Of a stretch of DNA of 64,000 nt, positions 56,259-64,000 are shown in pieces; position 1 is the stretch's first letter, and every line of letters starts with the position of its first letter. A program made the translations under genes and the position numbers. Under the pieces are notes generated by a model. That model was not told where the DNA came from and did not search any database. It saw only the letters and a list, made by a program, of their open reading frames with translations. The DNA is from Gammaproteobacteria bacterium. GTDB taxonomy: Bacteria; Pseudomonadota; Gammaproteobacteria; Burkholderiales; Burkholderiaceae_D. The stretch lies in contig CAJCIC010000042.1 of the NCBI GenBank assembly GCA_903970185.1, positions 36,726 to 100,725 on the forward strand. The letters run 5' to 3'.

Positions 56259-57145
56259 CTTCGCCCTCGATCCTGATCTTTGGCGCCAACGGTCAGGTGG
56301 GATTCGAGCTTCGCAAAAGCCTCGCGGCAGGCGCTCGCCTGTGCGCGTTTGATCGTGCCACGTGCGATGTCGCGGACCCGGAGCAGATCAAAGCCGCAAT
56401 TGCAACGTGTCAGCCCGACATCATTGTCAACGCATCAGCCTACACTGCCGTCGATCGGGCCGAGACGGAAGAAGGGCTCGCCCATGCGGTCAACGCCACG
56501 GCGCCTTCGGTGATCGCCACGGAAGCCGCAAGGCGCGGGGCGCTGATGATCCACTACTCGACGGATTATGTCTTTGACGGCAGGAAATCCGAACCCTACA
56601 CCGAGACGGACGCGCCCAATCCGCTGTCCGCGTACGGACGCACCAAGCTGGCCGGGGAGGAGTCGATCACCAGGGCGGCACCGCAGCATCTGATCATTCG
56701 CAGCAGCTGGGTCGTCGGGGCGCACGGCGCAAATTTCATGAAAACGATCTTGCGGCTCGCGAAGGAGCGCGATGTGCTTCGCATCGTTGCCGACCAATTC
56801 GGCGCGCCGACATCGGCAGCGCTTCTGGCCGAGGTCACGGCCCAGGTGATAGGGCGCTATCTGGGCGGCGAACCAGTCCCGTCAGGGCTCTACCATGTCA
56901 CGAATGCAGGATCGACAAGCTGGCACGGCTTCGCCTGCCATATCATCGACTGGGCGACACGACACCAGATCCCGCTCAAAACCAAACCTGAATCTGTCAT
57001 GCCCATAGCCACCGAAGACTATCCCCTGCCTGCCGTGCGCCCGAAGAATTCGCGGCTTAGTACCCGCAAGGCAGCCGATGCCTTTGGCTTGACGCTGCCG
57101 CCATGGCAGCACAGCATGGATTCAATTCTCGAACAGATTGTCTAG
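56255..57145 (+). CDS. rmlD: dTDP-4-dehydrorhamnose reductase RmlD
   Basis: Last step of dTDP-L-rhamnose synthesis, reducing the 4-keto group with NAD(P)H. The 296-residue SDR has [55 protein letters not shown] (YxxxK), [14 protein letters not shown] and [12 protein letters not shown] overlaps the rmlB stop by four bases. Confidence 0.95.
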   Translation: MTSPSILIFGANGQVGFELRKSLAAGARLCAFDRATCDVADPEQIKAAIATCQPDIIVNASAYTAVDRAETEEGLAHAVNATAPSVIATEAARRGALMIHYSTDYVFDGRKSEPYTETDAPNPLSAYGRTKLAGEESITRAAPQHLIIRSSWVVGAHGANFMKTILRLAKERDVLRIVADQFGAPTSAALLAEVTAQVIGRYLGGEPVPSGLYHVTNAGSTSWHGFACHIIDWATRHQIPLKTKPESVMPIATEDYPLPAVRPKNSRLSTRKAADAFGLTLPPWQHSMDSILEQIV

Positions 57146-57153
57146 GACAGAAC

Positions 57154-58029
57154 ATGCAGGAACGACGAGGTATTATTCTTGCCGGTGGTTCGGGAACAAG
57201 GCTCTATCCGCTCACTCAGGTGATTTCAAAACAGCTTGTCCCCGTCTACGACAAGCCGATGATCTATTACCCTTTGTCGACGCTGATGCTCGCGGGAATG
57301 CGCGAGATCCTCGTCATCTCGACGCCGCACGACACGCCGCGCTTCAAGGAGCTGTTAAGCGACGGCAGCCAGTGGGGCATAGAAATCCACTACGAAGTGC
57401 AAGCGACGCCCAATGGTCTTGCCCAGGCATTCGTGATTGGCAGTGCCTTCGTTGCCGGCAGGCCCTCGGCGCTCGTCCTTGGCGACAACATTTTCTATGG
57501 ACACGATTTGCACCGGCATCTGGCCAGGGCAGAAGCCAAATCCGCCGGTGCCACGGTTTTCGCGTATCACGTGAATGACCCCGAACGCTACGGCGTGGTC
57601 GAATTCGATCGTGACAAGCGCGCCATTTCGATCGAGGAAAAGCCGGTCACGCCGCGTTCGAACTATGCCGTCACCGGACTCTATTTCTATGATGAAAAGG
57701 TCTGCGAGATCGCAGCTTCGATTCGACCCTCGGCGCGTGGCGAATACGAGATTACCGACGTCAACCGTGCCTATCTTGACGCTGGCGAACTCGATGTCGA
57801 GATCCTCGGTCGCGGCCTGGCGTGGCTTGATACCGGCACCCACGATTCGCTGCTGGAGGCATCCAGTTTCATCGCTGCACTGCAAAAGCGCCAGGGCTTG
57901 CTCGTCGCATGCCCCGAAGAAATCGCATGGCGGCAGAACTGGATCTCGACCGAAGACGTAAGGCGCCTGGCAGAGCCGCTCACCAAGAGCAACTACGGCA
58001 AATACTTGCTGCAGATGCTGGAAGGATAA
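57154..58029 (+). CDS. rmlA: Glucose-1-phosphate thymidylyltransferase RmlA
   Basis: First step of the pathway, making dTDP-glucose from glucose 1-phosphate and dTTP. The 291-residue protein has [35 protein letters not shown] signature (positions 5-35), [19 protein letters not shown] and [23 protein letters not shown] 57154 is chosen; 17 upstream codons are unmatched. Confidence 0.95.
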   Translation: MQERRGIILAGGSGTRLYPLTQVISKQLVPVYDKPMIYYPLSTLMLAGMREILVISTPHDTPRFKELLSDGSQWGIEIHYEVQATPNGLAQAFVIGSAFVAGRPSALVLGDNIFYGHDLHRHLARAEAKSAGATVFAYHVNDPERYGVVEFDRDKRAISIEEKPVTPRSNYAVTGLYFYDEKVCEIAASIRPSARGEYEITDVNRAYLDAGELDVEILGRGLAWLDTGTHDSLLEASSFIAALQKRQGLLVACPEEIAWRQNWISTEDVRRLAEPLTKSNYGKYLLQMLEG

Positions 58030-58031
58030 TC

Positions 58032-58586
58032 GTGCCCATCACCGTTACGGCCACGGCCCTTGAGGGCGTTCTGGTTCTCGAGCCAAAGGTTTTTGGCGAC
58101 TCGCGCGGATTCTTCCTTGAGAGCTACAACGCGCGCGAATTTGAAGCCGCCACGGGAATATCGACGCCCTTCGTACAGGATAATCATTCGCGCTCGGCAA
58201 AAGGCGTACTGCGCGGCCTGCATCTGCAGCTGCGCCATCCGCAGGGAAAACTGGTCCGGGTGACTTCGGGCGAGGTCTTCGATGTCGCCGTTGATACACG
58301 GCGGGACTCCCCGACCTATGGCAAATGGATCGGCCTTCATCTCTCGGCGGAAAACAAGAAACAGCTTTGGATCCCGCCGGGGCTGGCCCATGGGTTTCTG
58401 GTGCTTTCCGAGTCGGCAGAGTTCCTCTACAAGACCACCGACTACTGGTACCCCGAATTCGAACGCAGCATTGCGTGGAACGATCCGGCCTTGGGCATCG
58501 AGTGGCCACTGCACGGTTTGGCTCCCAGCCTCGCGGCCAAGGACCAGGCTGCTGCACCGCTTGCGCAACTGGAAAGGCTCGACTGA
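58032..58586 (+). CDS. rmlC: dTDP-4-dehydrorhamnose 3,5-epimerase RmlC
   Basis: Third step, double epimerisation at C3 and C5. The 184-residue cupin begins at GTG 58032, two bases after rmlA. It has GDSRGFFLESYN, DNHSRSAKGVLRGLHLQ (catalytic His), SGEVFDVAVDTRRDSPTYGKW, IPPGLAHGFLVLSE and the YKTTDYWYPEFERSIAWNDP stretch with the catalytic Tyr/Asp pair. Confidence 0.95.
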   Translation: MPITVTATALEGVLVLEPKVFGDSRGFFLESYNAREFEAATGISTPFVQDNHSRSAKGVLRGLHLQLRHPQGKLVRVTSGEVFDVAVDTRRDSPTYGKWIGLHLSAENKKQLWIPPGLAHGFLVLSESAEFLYKTTDYWYPEFERSIAWNDPALGIEWPLHGLAPSLAAKDQAAAPLAQLERLD

Positions 58587-58732
58587 TGAGCGAACGGTCC
58601 ACGACCATGGAAACGATCAGTCAGCGCCAACGCTCGCCGCTTGCCGCGACTGGCTCGCTTATGGACCGGGCGCGGGTCAGTGCCGCTCCCGCAGACCGCG
58701 GCTTGCCGCCAATTTCCTCGCGCAACCGATGA
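58586..58732 (+). CDS. Possible 48-residue linker peptide in the polysaccharide operon
   Basis: ATG 58586 overlaps the rmlC stop by one base (TGATG) and its TGA overlaps the next ATG at 58729 (ATGA). The peptide (MSERSTTMETISQ...) is rich in Ser, Arg and Ala without hydrophobic helix. The double overlap suggests that it is translated to couple its neighbours; sequence alone gives no function. Confidence 0.35.
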   Translation: MSERSTTMETISQRQRSPLAATGSLMDRARVSAAPADRGLPPISSRNR

Positions 58733-60108
58733 CCCCGACCAACGAGACTCGCGAAGTCTTGATCGAGCAGGTGACGGTGCTGCGCGCGCAGCTCGACGCA
58801 TCGCGGCGGCGCTACGCAGAAGCCCGTCGGCAACTCGCAGAGGTTCACGCTTCGCACACGTTCCGACTCAGCAGCGCATTAAAAGACAGGCCGATGACCT
58901 TCGCCAAACTGATGCTGGCGTGCCGCCTGTTTGCCGAAATCCTGTTGCCCCGATCCTTGCGAAGTAGCGTCAGCAAAGATGCTTTGCGAGTCGATGGCGT
59001 GCGCCCAAGTCCGGAGGTGGACCGACGCGCCGCTGGCAACGCCTATGTCGTGCGCACGCCAGATGCCAAGCTCGACAACCGGCCGCGCGTGCTCCATGCC
59101 ATCGCCAATGTCATGACAGGGGGCTCGTCACGGCTCGTCGTCGATCTCATCGAGCACATGGGCGACTTCTATGAACAACGGGTCCTGACCGGATTTTTGC
59201 CCGTTCCTGCTGCCTATGACCTGCTGCCCGTCATCGAAGTGCGCGAGCCGGTCCCGGTCGCGGCGATCGACGCCGTGATCGCCAGCTTTCGGCCCGACAT
59301 CATCCACGTCCACTATTGGGGCGACATCGACGAGGCCTGGTACGCCTCGGTGTTTCGGGCCGCGACCGCGGCCAAAATACCGGTGATCCAAAACATCAAC
59401 ACGCCGGTCGAGCCGTTTCCTCTAGCCGGGGCGCGCAATGTATTTGTCAGCCGGTACGTTCATCGCGTCTTCGGAGGCTCCGACCCGTTGGCGCAGGTGA
59501 TCTATCCGGGATCGGACCTGAGCCTGTTTTCGCGCCAGGACGGTGAAGTCGTGCCCGACGATTGCGTCGGCATGGTCTATCGGCTCGACCGCGACAAACT
59601 CAACGAAGAGTCGATCGAGTGCTTCATCGAGATCGTCAAACGGCGCCCCAATACCCGGGCACTGATCATCGGCGGTGGTCATTTCCTTGGCGCCTACCGG
59701 GCACGCGTTGCCGAGGAGCACCTGAATGATTCCTTCGAGTTCACTGGCGATGTCAGATATCTGGACCTGCCAGGTTTCTACAAACGCCTGAGCGTGTTTG
59801 TCGCACCCGTATGGAATGAAAGCTTCGGCCAGGTCGCACCGTTTGCCATGAGCATGTCGCTACCGGTGGTTGGATACAATGTCGGCGCAATCCCGGAGAT
59901 CATCGACGATAAGAGCCTCGTCGCACCCCGCGGTGACACGAAGGGACTCGCGCAAATCGCGATCGGACTGCTCGATGACCGGTTGCGCAGGCTTGAGATT
60001 GGCCGATCCAACCATGCCCGTGTCCAGACACTGTTCTCCATCGAGGCCATGATCGCCAAGTACCGCAGCCTCTATTCCGACGTGCTGAGCAAGAAGGCGA
60101 TGGCATGA
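58729..60108 (+). CDS. Family 4-like glycosyltransferase with N-terminal coiled coil
   Basis: 459 residues. A charged coiled coil (about 8-45, LIEQVTVLRAQLDASRRRYAEARRQLAEV) precedes a GT-B enzyme. N-domain: VLHAIANVMTGGSSRLVVDLIEH and IIHVHYWGDIDEAWY. C-domain: ALIIGGGHFLGAYRARV, FTGDVRYLDLPGFYKRLSVFVAPVWNESFGQVAPFAMSMSLPVVGYNVGAIPEII, the usual E-x7-E donor-nucleotide region (NESFGQVAPFAMS here lacks the second Glu). Sugar specificity unknown. The next gene overlaps by four bases. Confidence 0.85.
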   Translation: MTPTNETREVLIEQVTVLRAQLDASRRRYAEARRQLAEVHASHTFRLSSALKDRPMTFAKLMLACRLFAEILLPRSLRSSVSKDALRVDGVRPSPEVDRRAAGNAYVVRTPDAKLDNRPRVLHAIANVMTGGSSRLVVDLIEHMGDFYEQRVLTGFLPVPAAYDLLPVIEVREPVPVAAIDAVIASFRPDIIHVHYWGDIDEAWYASVFRAATAAKIPVIQNINTPVEPFPLAGARNVFVSRYVHRVFGGSDPLAQVIYPGSDLSLFSRQDGEVVPDDCVGMVYRLDRDKLNEESIECFIEIVKRRPNTRALIIGGGHFLGAYRARVAEEHLNDSFEFTGDVRYLDLPGFYKRLSVFVAPVWNESFGQVAPFAMSMSLPVVGYNVGAIPEIIDDKSLVAPRGDTKGLAQIAIGLLDDRLRRLEIGRSNHARVQTLFSIEAMIAKYRSLYSDVLSKKAMA

Positions 60109-61493
60109 AGATCGCCTTTTTCGTCCACTGTTTCTTTCCCGATCATTTCTACGGGACCGAAGCCTACACGCTGGCACTCGCGCGCCGTATCCAGGAGATG
60201 GGGCACGAAGTCGTCGTCGTTTCCGCCACCTTTGCAGGGGAGCCGCCGGCCAGCGCGCTGATCACACACTTTGATTACGAGAGTGTCCAGGTCATCAGCA
60301 TCGACAAGAACCACTACCCCAACCGGCGCGTCAAGGACACCTACTACCAGCCGAAGATGGCGGAGGTGCTCGAAGGCATCGTGCGCAAGATACAACCCGA
60401 CGTCGTCCATGTCACGCACCTGATCAACCACACCGCACTGCTGCTTGAGGTCCTCAAGCGGGAGGGCATCCCGGTCATCGCAACATTGACCGACTTCTTT
60501 GGCTTTTGCTTTAACAACAGACTCGAGACTGCCGATAGCGCGCTGTGCAGCGGTCCGAATCGTCCGCGCACCAATTGTCTTGCGTGCTATCTGAAAGATG
60601 CCACGACCGAGCGCTCCGATCGACCCGTCTTGCGCTGGCTGTCCCGCCCGCAACGCGCTCGCTTTACCGCCCAATGCGTCAACCTGGCCGTGCAACTGCC
60701 CTACTTCAAGGGCGGCTCGATCGACAATGTCGTCCAGGACCTCAAGACCAGACCAGAGACGCTCGCCCATCTGTATAAGAACTATGCGGCGATGATCACG
60801 CCCACCCGCTTCCTCGAAGAAGCCTATCGCGCAAACGGCATAGCGGGGCCGATGCACAACATGTGGTTTGGCGTCGATCTCGATCGTGGTCCCAAGCCCG
60901 TGCGCCCAAAAGGCCGGCCACTACAGATCGGCTTCATCGGTCAGATTGCGGAGCACAAGGGCACGGACCTCCTTGTCGACGCTTTTCTGACCCTTCCAAA
61001 GGGCCTTGCCGAGCTCAGGATCTATGGGCCGCTGGACGTCAAGCGCTCGTTCATTCGGATGCTCAAATCGAAACTGGCCGGGCAGCCGGTTCAGCTCATG
61101 GGTACGTTCCATCCTTCGCAGATGGCCAGCGTTTTGTCCTCGATTGACGTGCTTGTGGTTCCTTCGCGCTGGTACGAAAATAGCCCCTTGGTGCTGCTCA
61201 ACGCCCTGGCGAGCCACACGCCCGTGGTGGTCTCGGACGTGCCGGGCCTGACCGAGTTCATCGAGCCGGGGGTGAATGGTTTCTCGTTTGAGCGCGGCAA
61301 TGCTGCTGCCCTCGCCGACGTGCTTGCCAGGTTCGCAAGCGGCGCTGTCGATGCTGCGGCATTGAGCCTCTTGACGCACTTCCCGCGGACCACTCAGACC
61401 ATGGCACAAGAGGTGTTCGCAGTGTATGAGAGCGTGCTCTCCGAGCACCGCAACCTGAGGGCTCCTGCCATACTTGCGAGCGAAAGCCCCTGA
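60105..61493 (+). CDS. Family 4 glycosyltransferase
   Basis: A 462-residue GT-B transferase starting MKIAFFVHCFFPDHFYGTEAYTLALARRIQEMGHEV. A middle region with several cysteines (FGFCFNNRLETADSALCSGPNRPRTNCLACYL) is like the zinc-type C-x-C insertions seen in some GT4 enzymes. The C-domain has IGFIGQIAEHKGTDLLVDAF, VPSRWYENSPLVLLNALASHTPVVVSDVPGLTEFI. In the polysaccharide operon by four-base overlap with the preceding gene. Confidence 0.88.
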   Translation: MKIAFFVHCFFPDHFYGTEAYTLALARRIQEMGHEVVVVSATFAGEPPASALITHFDYESVQVISIDKNHYPNRRVKDTYYQPKMAEVLEGIVRKIQPDVVHVTHLINHTALLLEVLKREGIPVIATLTDFFGFCFNNRLETADSALCSGPNRPRTNCLACYLKDATTERSDRPVLRWLSRPQRARFTAQCVNLAVQLPYFKGGSIDNVVQDLKTRPETLAHLYKNYAAMITPTRFLEEAYRANGIAGPMHNMWFGVDLDRGPKPVRPKGRPLQIGFIGQIAEHKGTDLLVDAFLTLPKGLAELRIYGPLDVKRSFIRMLKSKLAGQPVQLMGTFHPSQMASVLSSIDVLVVPSRWYENSPLVLLNALASHTPVVVSDVPGLTEFIEPGVNGFSFERGNAAALADVLARFASGAVDAAALSLLTHFPRTTQTMAQEVFAVYESVLSEHRNLRAPAILASESP

Positions 61494-61550
61494 CCAAAGT
61501 CTAAACGTCCCCGACGGAAAGCGATCGCAAAGAGATGTCGACGAAACTTC

Positions 61551-62522
61551 ATGGTGACTGACAGCGAGTCCCGCGCGCGTGCGAGCAAAGCCGAGCGATG
61601 CCTGGTCCTGGGCGGAAGCGGGTTTATCGGCTCTCACCTTGTCGAGGCCTTGGTGAAAGCGGGCTACAAGGTGCGTACGTTCGATGCGCGGCCGCTGCCG
61701 TTGATCGACGCAGACGCTGCTTCTCTCGAAGAGATCACGGGCGACTTTCTCGATGCCCCTCAGGTTTCAGAGGCGGTGCGCGGCTGCGACTACGTTTTTC
61801 ATCTGGTCTCAACGACCCTGCCGAAAACGTCGAACGAAAATCCCCTTGCCGATGTGCGTGAAAATCTCTTGCCGACCCTGTCGATGCTGGATGCCGCGTC
61901 ACTGCACGGCGTCAAGAAGGTCATCTTTCTCTCGTCTGGCGGCACGATCTACGGAATTCCGCAGACGCTGCCGATTGCCGAGGAGCATCCCAAGCGGCCC
62001 CTTAGCTCGTATGGCATCGTCAAGCTGACAATCGAGCATTACCTTCATCTCTATCACGCGTTGCGCGGCCTGCAATACCAGGTCCTAAGGCTCTCCAACC
62101 CGTTTGGGGAACGCCAGGCGATCGTCTCGAGTCAGGGCGTGATTGCGGTATTCCTGGGAAAAATCCTGAAAGGCGAGGCGCTTGAAGTATGGGGCGATGG
62201 CGGCGTGATCCGCGATTACATCTACATCTCGGATGTCATCGACGCAATGCTGCTCGCGCTCACCTATGACGGACCGCATCGCGAGATCAATATCGGCTCG
62301 GGCCAAGGCTTGAGCATCAACCAGGTCATCGATGCGATCGCAAGCACCACGGGATTGACAGTCGAAAAGCGCCATCTGCAACAGCGTTCGTTCGATGTGC
62401 CCGCCAGCGTGCTTTGCATCAAGAAAGCGAAAGCCGAATTGAACTGGCAACCACGCATTCCATTTGACGAAGGCTTGCGCCGCGCCAAGGCATGGGTCGA
62501 GGATCTGATCGATCGTGACTAG
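61551..62522 (+). CDS. NAD-dependent epimerase/dehydratase (UDP-sugar epimerase-like)
   Basis: A 323-residue extended SDR: LVLGGSGFIGSHLVEALVKAGYKV, VFHLVSTTLP, FLSSGGTIYGIPQ (catalytic Thr), SSYGIVKLTIEHYLHLYH (YxxxK), RLSNPFGERQ and VWGDGGVIRDYIYISDVIDAML. It resembles UDP-glucose/UDP-N-acetylglucosamine 4-epimerases, but the sugar is unknown. The N-terminal 15 residues are polar and precede the Rossmann strand. Confidence 0.85.
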   Translation: MVTDSESRARASKAERCLVLGGSGFIGSHLVEALVKAGYKVRTFDARPLPLIDADAASLEEITGDFLDAPQVSEAVRGCDYVFHLVSTTLPKTSNENPLADVRENLLPTLSMLDAASLHGVKKVIFLSSGGTIYGIPQTLPIAEEHPKRPLSSYGIVKLTIEHYLHLYHALRGLQYQVLRLSNPFGERQAIVSSQGVIAVFLGKILKGEALEVWGDGGVIRDYIYISDVIDAMLLALTYDGPHREINIGSGQGLSINQVIDAIASTTGLTVEKRHLQQRSFDVPASVLCIKKAKAELNWQPRIPFDEGLRRAKAWVEDLIDRD

Positions 62523-62525
62523 ACG

Positions 62526-62552
62526 CCATCTCGCCCATCTCGCCCATCTCGC
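62526..62552. repeat. Three perfect copies of a 9-base repeat
   Basis: ccatctcgc occurs three times in tandem immediately after the epimerase stop codon and 46 bases before the next ATG. Confidence 0.9.
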
Positions 62553-62597
62553 TCTAGGCTCGCGTCACGCAAGAAGCACTGGCCGGTAGCCTTGGCC

Positions 62598-63569
62598 ATG
62601 CGCATCTCCGTCGCACTTTGTACGTTCAACGGTGAAAAATTCATCAGGGAGCAGCTGCAAAGTATCCTGCGCCAGCAGCGCAGGCCTGACGAAATTGTCA
62701 TCTTCGACGATGCGTCAAGTGACGCAACGGTAAGCATTGCAGAGGCAACACTGCAGGAAAACGATGGCGCTTTTCCGATTCACACCGAAATCCATGTCAA
62801 TTCCGAAAACGTCGGCGTCACCGAAAACTTCTCGCGTGCAACGCAGGCAACTACCGGCGAGCTGATTTTCCTGTGCGACCAGGACGATGTCTGGCGTAGC
62901 GACAAGGTCGCACGCATTGCAGCCGAGTTCGAGCGCGATCCGGGGCTGCTCCTGGTTCACACCGACGCACGCCTGATCGACGATTCCGGATCGCCGCTTG
63001 GGGTAGGACTTCTCGATGCGCTTGAGCTGCGCGCTGACGAACTGTCGCTGATTAACGCCGGCCGGGCATTCGAAGTCCTGGTCAGGCGCAATGTCGTGAC
63101 TGGTGCGACGTGCGCTTTTCGTCGGACGCTGCTCGCGCATGCGTTACCCTTTGCCAACCAATGGATCCACGATGAGTGGCTTGCCATCGTTGCCGCCGCG
63201 ACCGGGGGATTGATGTGTCTGTCAGAGCCCCTGACGGACTATCGGCAACACGCGTCGAATCAGATCGGCATGCAAAAGCGCTCGTTCATCGCAAAGATCC
63301 GCCACATGTTCAAAAAGCGCGGCAGCTTCTACCGCAATCAGGTCATCCGCGCTGACCTGCTGATCCGCCAACTGCAGACCTTGCCCCGCGCCCAGGAGCG
63401 CATTGCGGAACTGAACGACTGGCGCGGGCACCTGGCATTTCGGGCGAATCTGCCTGCAAATCGACTTAGCCGACTGCCCCTTATCAGGCGAGAGATCGCA
63501 ACTGGCCGCTATTCGCGATATTCGCTCGGGCTGCGCTCGGTCGTGCGCGACGCGCTCGAAGCACCCTGA
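62598..63569 (+). CDS. Family 2 glycosyltransferase
   Basis: A 323-residue GT-A enzyme of the rhamnosyl/galactosyltransferase type: ISVALCTFNGEKFIREQLQSIL, DEIVIFDDASSDATVSIAE, SENVGVTENFSRA, GELIFLCDQDDVW (metal-binding DQDD), WIHDEWLAIVAAATGGL and DYRQHASNQIG. The HDEW and YRQH motifs recall dTDP-rhamnosyltransferases, fitting the rml genes upstream. ATG 62598 is preferred over TTG 62592. Confidence 0.9.
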   Translation: MRISVALCTFNGEKFIREQLQSILRQQRRPDEIVIFDDASSDATVSIAEATLQENDGAFPIHTEIHVNSENVGVTENFSRATQATTGELIFLCDQDDVWRSDKVARIAAEFERDPGLLLVHTDARLIDDSGSPLGVGLLDALELRADELSLINAGRAFEVLVRRNVVTGATCAFRRTLLAHALPFANQWIHDEWLAIVAAATGGLMCLSEPLTDYRQHASNQIGMQKRSFIAKIRHMFKKRGSFYRNQVIRADLLIRQLQTLPRAQERIAELNDWRGHLAFRANLPANRLSRLPLIRREIATGRYSRYSLGLRSVVRDALEAP

Positions 63570-63570
63570 G

Positions 63571-64000
63571 ATGCGCAGATCGACGAGAAATTTCGGCCTG
63601 AATCTGATCGGTCAGGTCGTGCCCATGGCGGTGGCGATTGGCGCCCTGCCGCGCATCGCCGTGGAGGTGGGCGACAGCAGACTGGGATTTCTCGGACTCA
63701 CCTGGGCGCTGATCGGATATTTCGGCCTGTTCGATCTGGGCCTGTCGCGGGTCATCACGAGAAGGGTCGCGATTGCGCAGGGACGCGGACTGCTTGCCCA
63801 CGAGCGCGCGGTGGTGTCATTCATCTCTTGGCGTGCCTTTGTGCTCGTGTCAATCGCAGGTGTCCTGCTCGCGGTTGCAGTCAAGCCGGCTTGGCTACTT
63901 GGGCAGAAAGTCGATCCGCAACTGCTCGCCGAGGCAACGATTGCATTGCCGATCCTGTGGGCGACGCTTCCTGTCACCGTCGTCACCGGCCTTTTGCGCG
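63571..64000 (+). CDS. Wzx-type polysaccharide flippase (partial)
   Basis: An ATG one base after the preceding stop opens a frame to the window end (143 codons seen). The sequence has membrane helices typical of the MOP/Wzx superfamily start: FGLNLIGQVVPMAVAIGALPRIA, LGFLGLTWALIGYFGLFDLGLSRVITRRVA, and VSFISWRAFVLVSIAGVLLAVAV. The motif of a Gly-Leu-Phe-Asp-Leu-Gly turn after the second helix is characteristic. It would flip undecaprenyl-linked repeat units; carrier recycling would need UppP. Confidence 0.85.
   Translation, partial: MRRSTRNFGLNLIGQVVPMAVAIGALPRIAVEVGDSRLGFLGLTWALIGYFGLFDLGLSRVITRRVAIAQGRGLLAHERAVVSFISWRAFVLVSIAGVLLAVAVKPAWLLGQKVDPQLLAEATIALPILWATLPVTVVTGLLR

Noticed and set aside
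58282..58728. Upstream extension of the first glycosyltransferase frame
   Set aside because: It overlaps rmlC in another frame and has shadow composition; ATG 58729 is coupled to the preceding stop.

Overview
The window looks like chromosomal DNA from a high-GC Gram-negative bacterium, most likely a betaproteobacterium. The reasons are gene order (surA-lptD facing amgK-murU; dusB-fis-purH-ruvC-ruvA-ruvB; ybgC-tolQRAB-pal-cpoB; thiS-thiG-trmB; pcm-rhodanese-tolC facing waaA-waaC) and a PEP-CTERM protein. No rRNA, CRISPR array, intact insertion sequence or phage was seen.

Layout. 1-16.4 kb is core genome: outer-membrane LPS insertion (lptD, start of surA), peptidoglycan recycling (amgK-murU), a UbiH-family monooxygenase, dusB-fis, purH, the Holliday-junction genes ruvC-ruvA-ruvB interrupted by a peroxiredoxin gene, and the complete Tol-Pal cluster ending in tRNA-Lys(UUU). 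16.5-23.3 kb is a gene-poor accessory stretch between two lysine tRNA genes. It holds a PEP-CTERM protein with an upstream palindrome, a probable gene remnant, a YeiH-type transporter followed one base later by a small cysteine protein, and a Deg-like protease. 23.3-32.5 kb mixes unknown membrane proteins, a glutathione transferase gene broken by one extra base, uppP, a TPR-glycosyltransferase, a short-hairpin region, a truncated membrane-protein gene and an acyltransferase.

32.8-38.2 kb is a signalling block on the minus strand: a NarX-type PAS histidine kinase, its NarL-type regulator, a stand-alone receiver protein with its own terminator, and a LOV-PAS-PAS-GGDEF-EAL protein carrying every residue expected of a blue-light flavin photosensor. 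38.6-47 kb has tRNA-Gly(CCC), an FGGY sugar kinase with a likely TTG start, a ferritin-like protein, thiS-thiG-trmB, cfa, and thiC under a TPP riboswitch. 47-52.5 kb has pcm, a rhodanese, a TolC-type channel and LPS inner-core genes (waaA, waaC, a WaaE-like transferase). waaC has no ATG/GTG/TTG start in frame.

52.5-64 kb is a surface-polysaccharide cluster: a UDP-glucuronate epimerase-like gene, phosphomannomutase, rmlB-rmlD-rmlA-rmlC for dTDP-rhamnose, three glycosyltransferases, another epimerase and the start of a Wzx-type flippase. With lptD, waaA/waaC, uppP, tolC and Tol-Pal, envelope construction is the dominant theme of the window.
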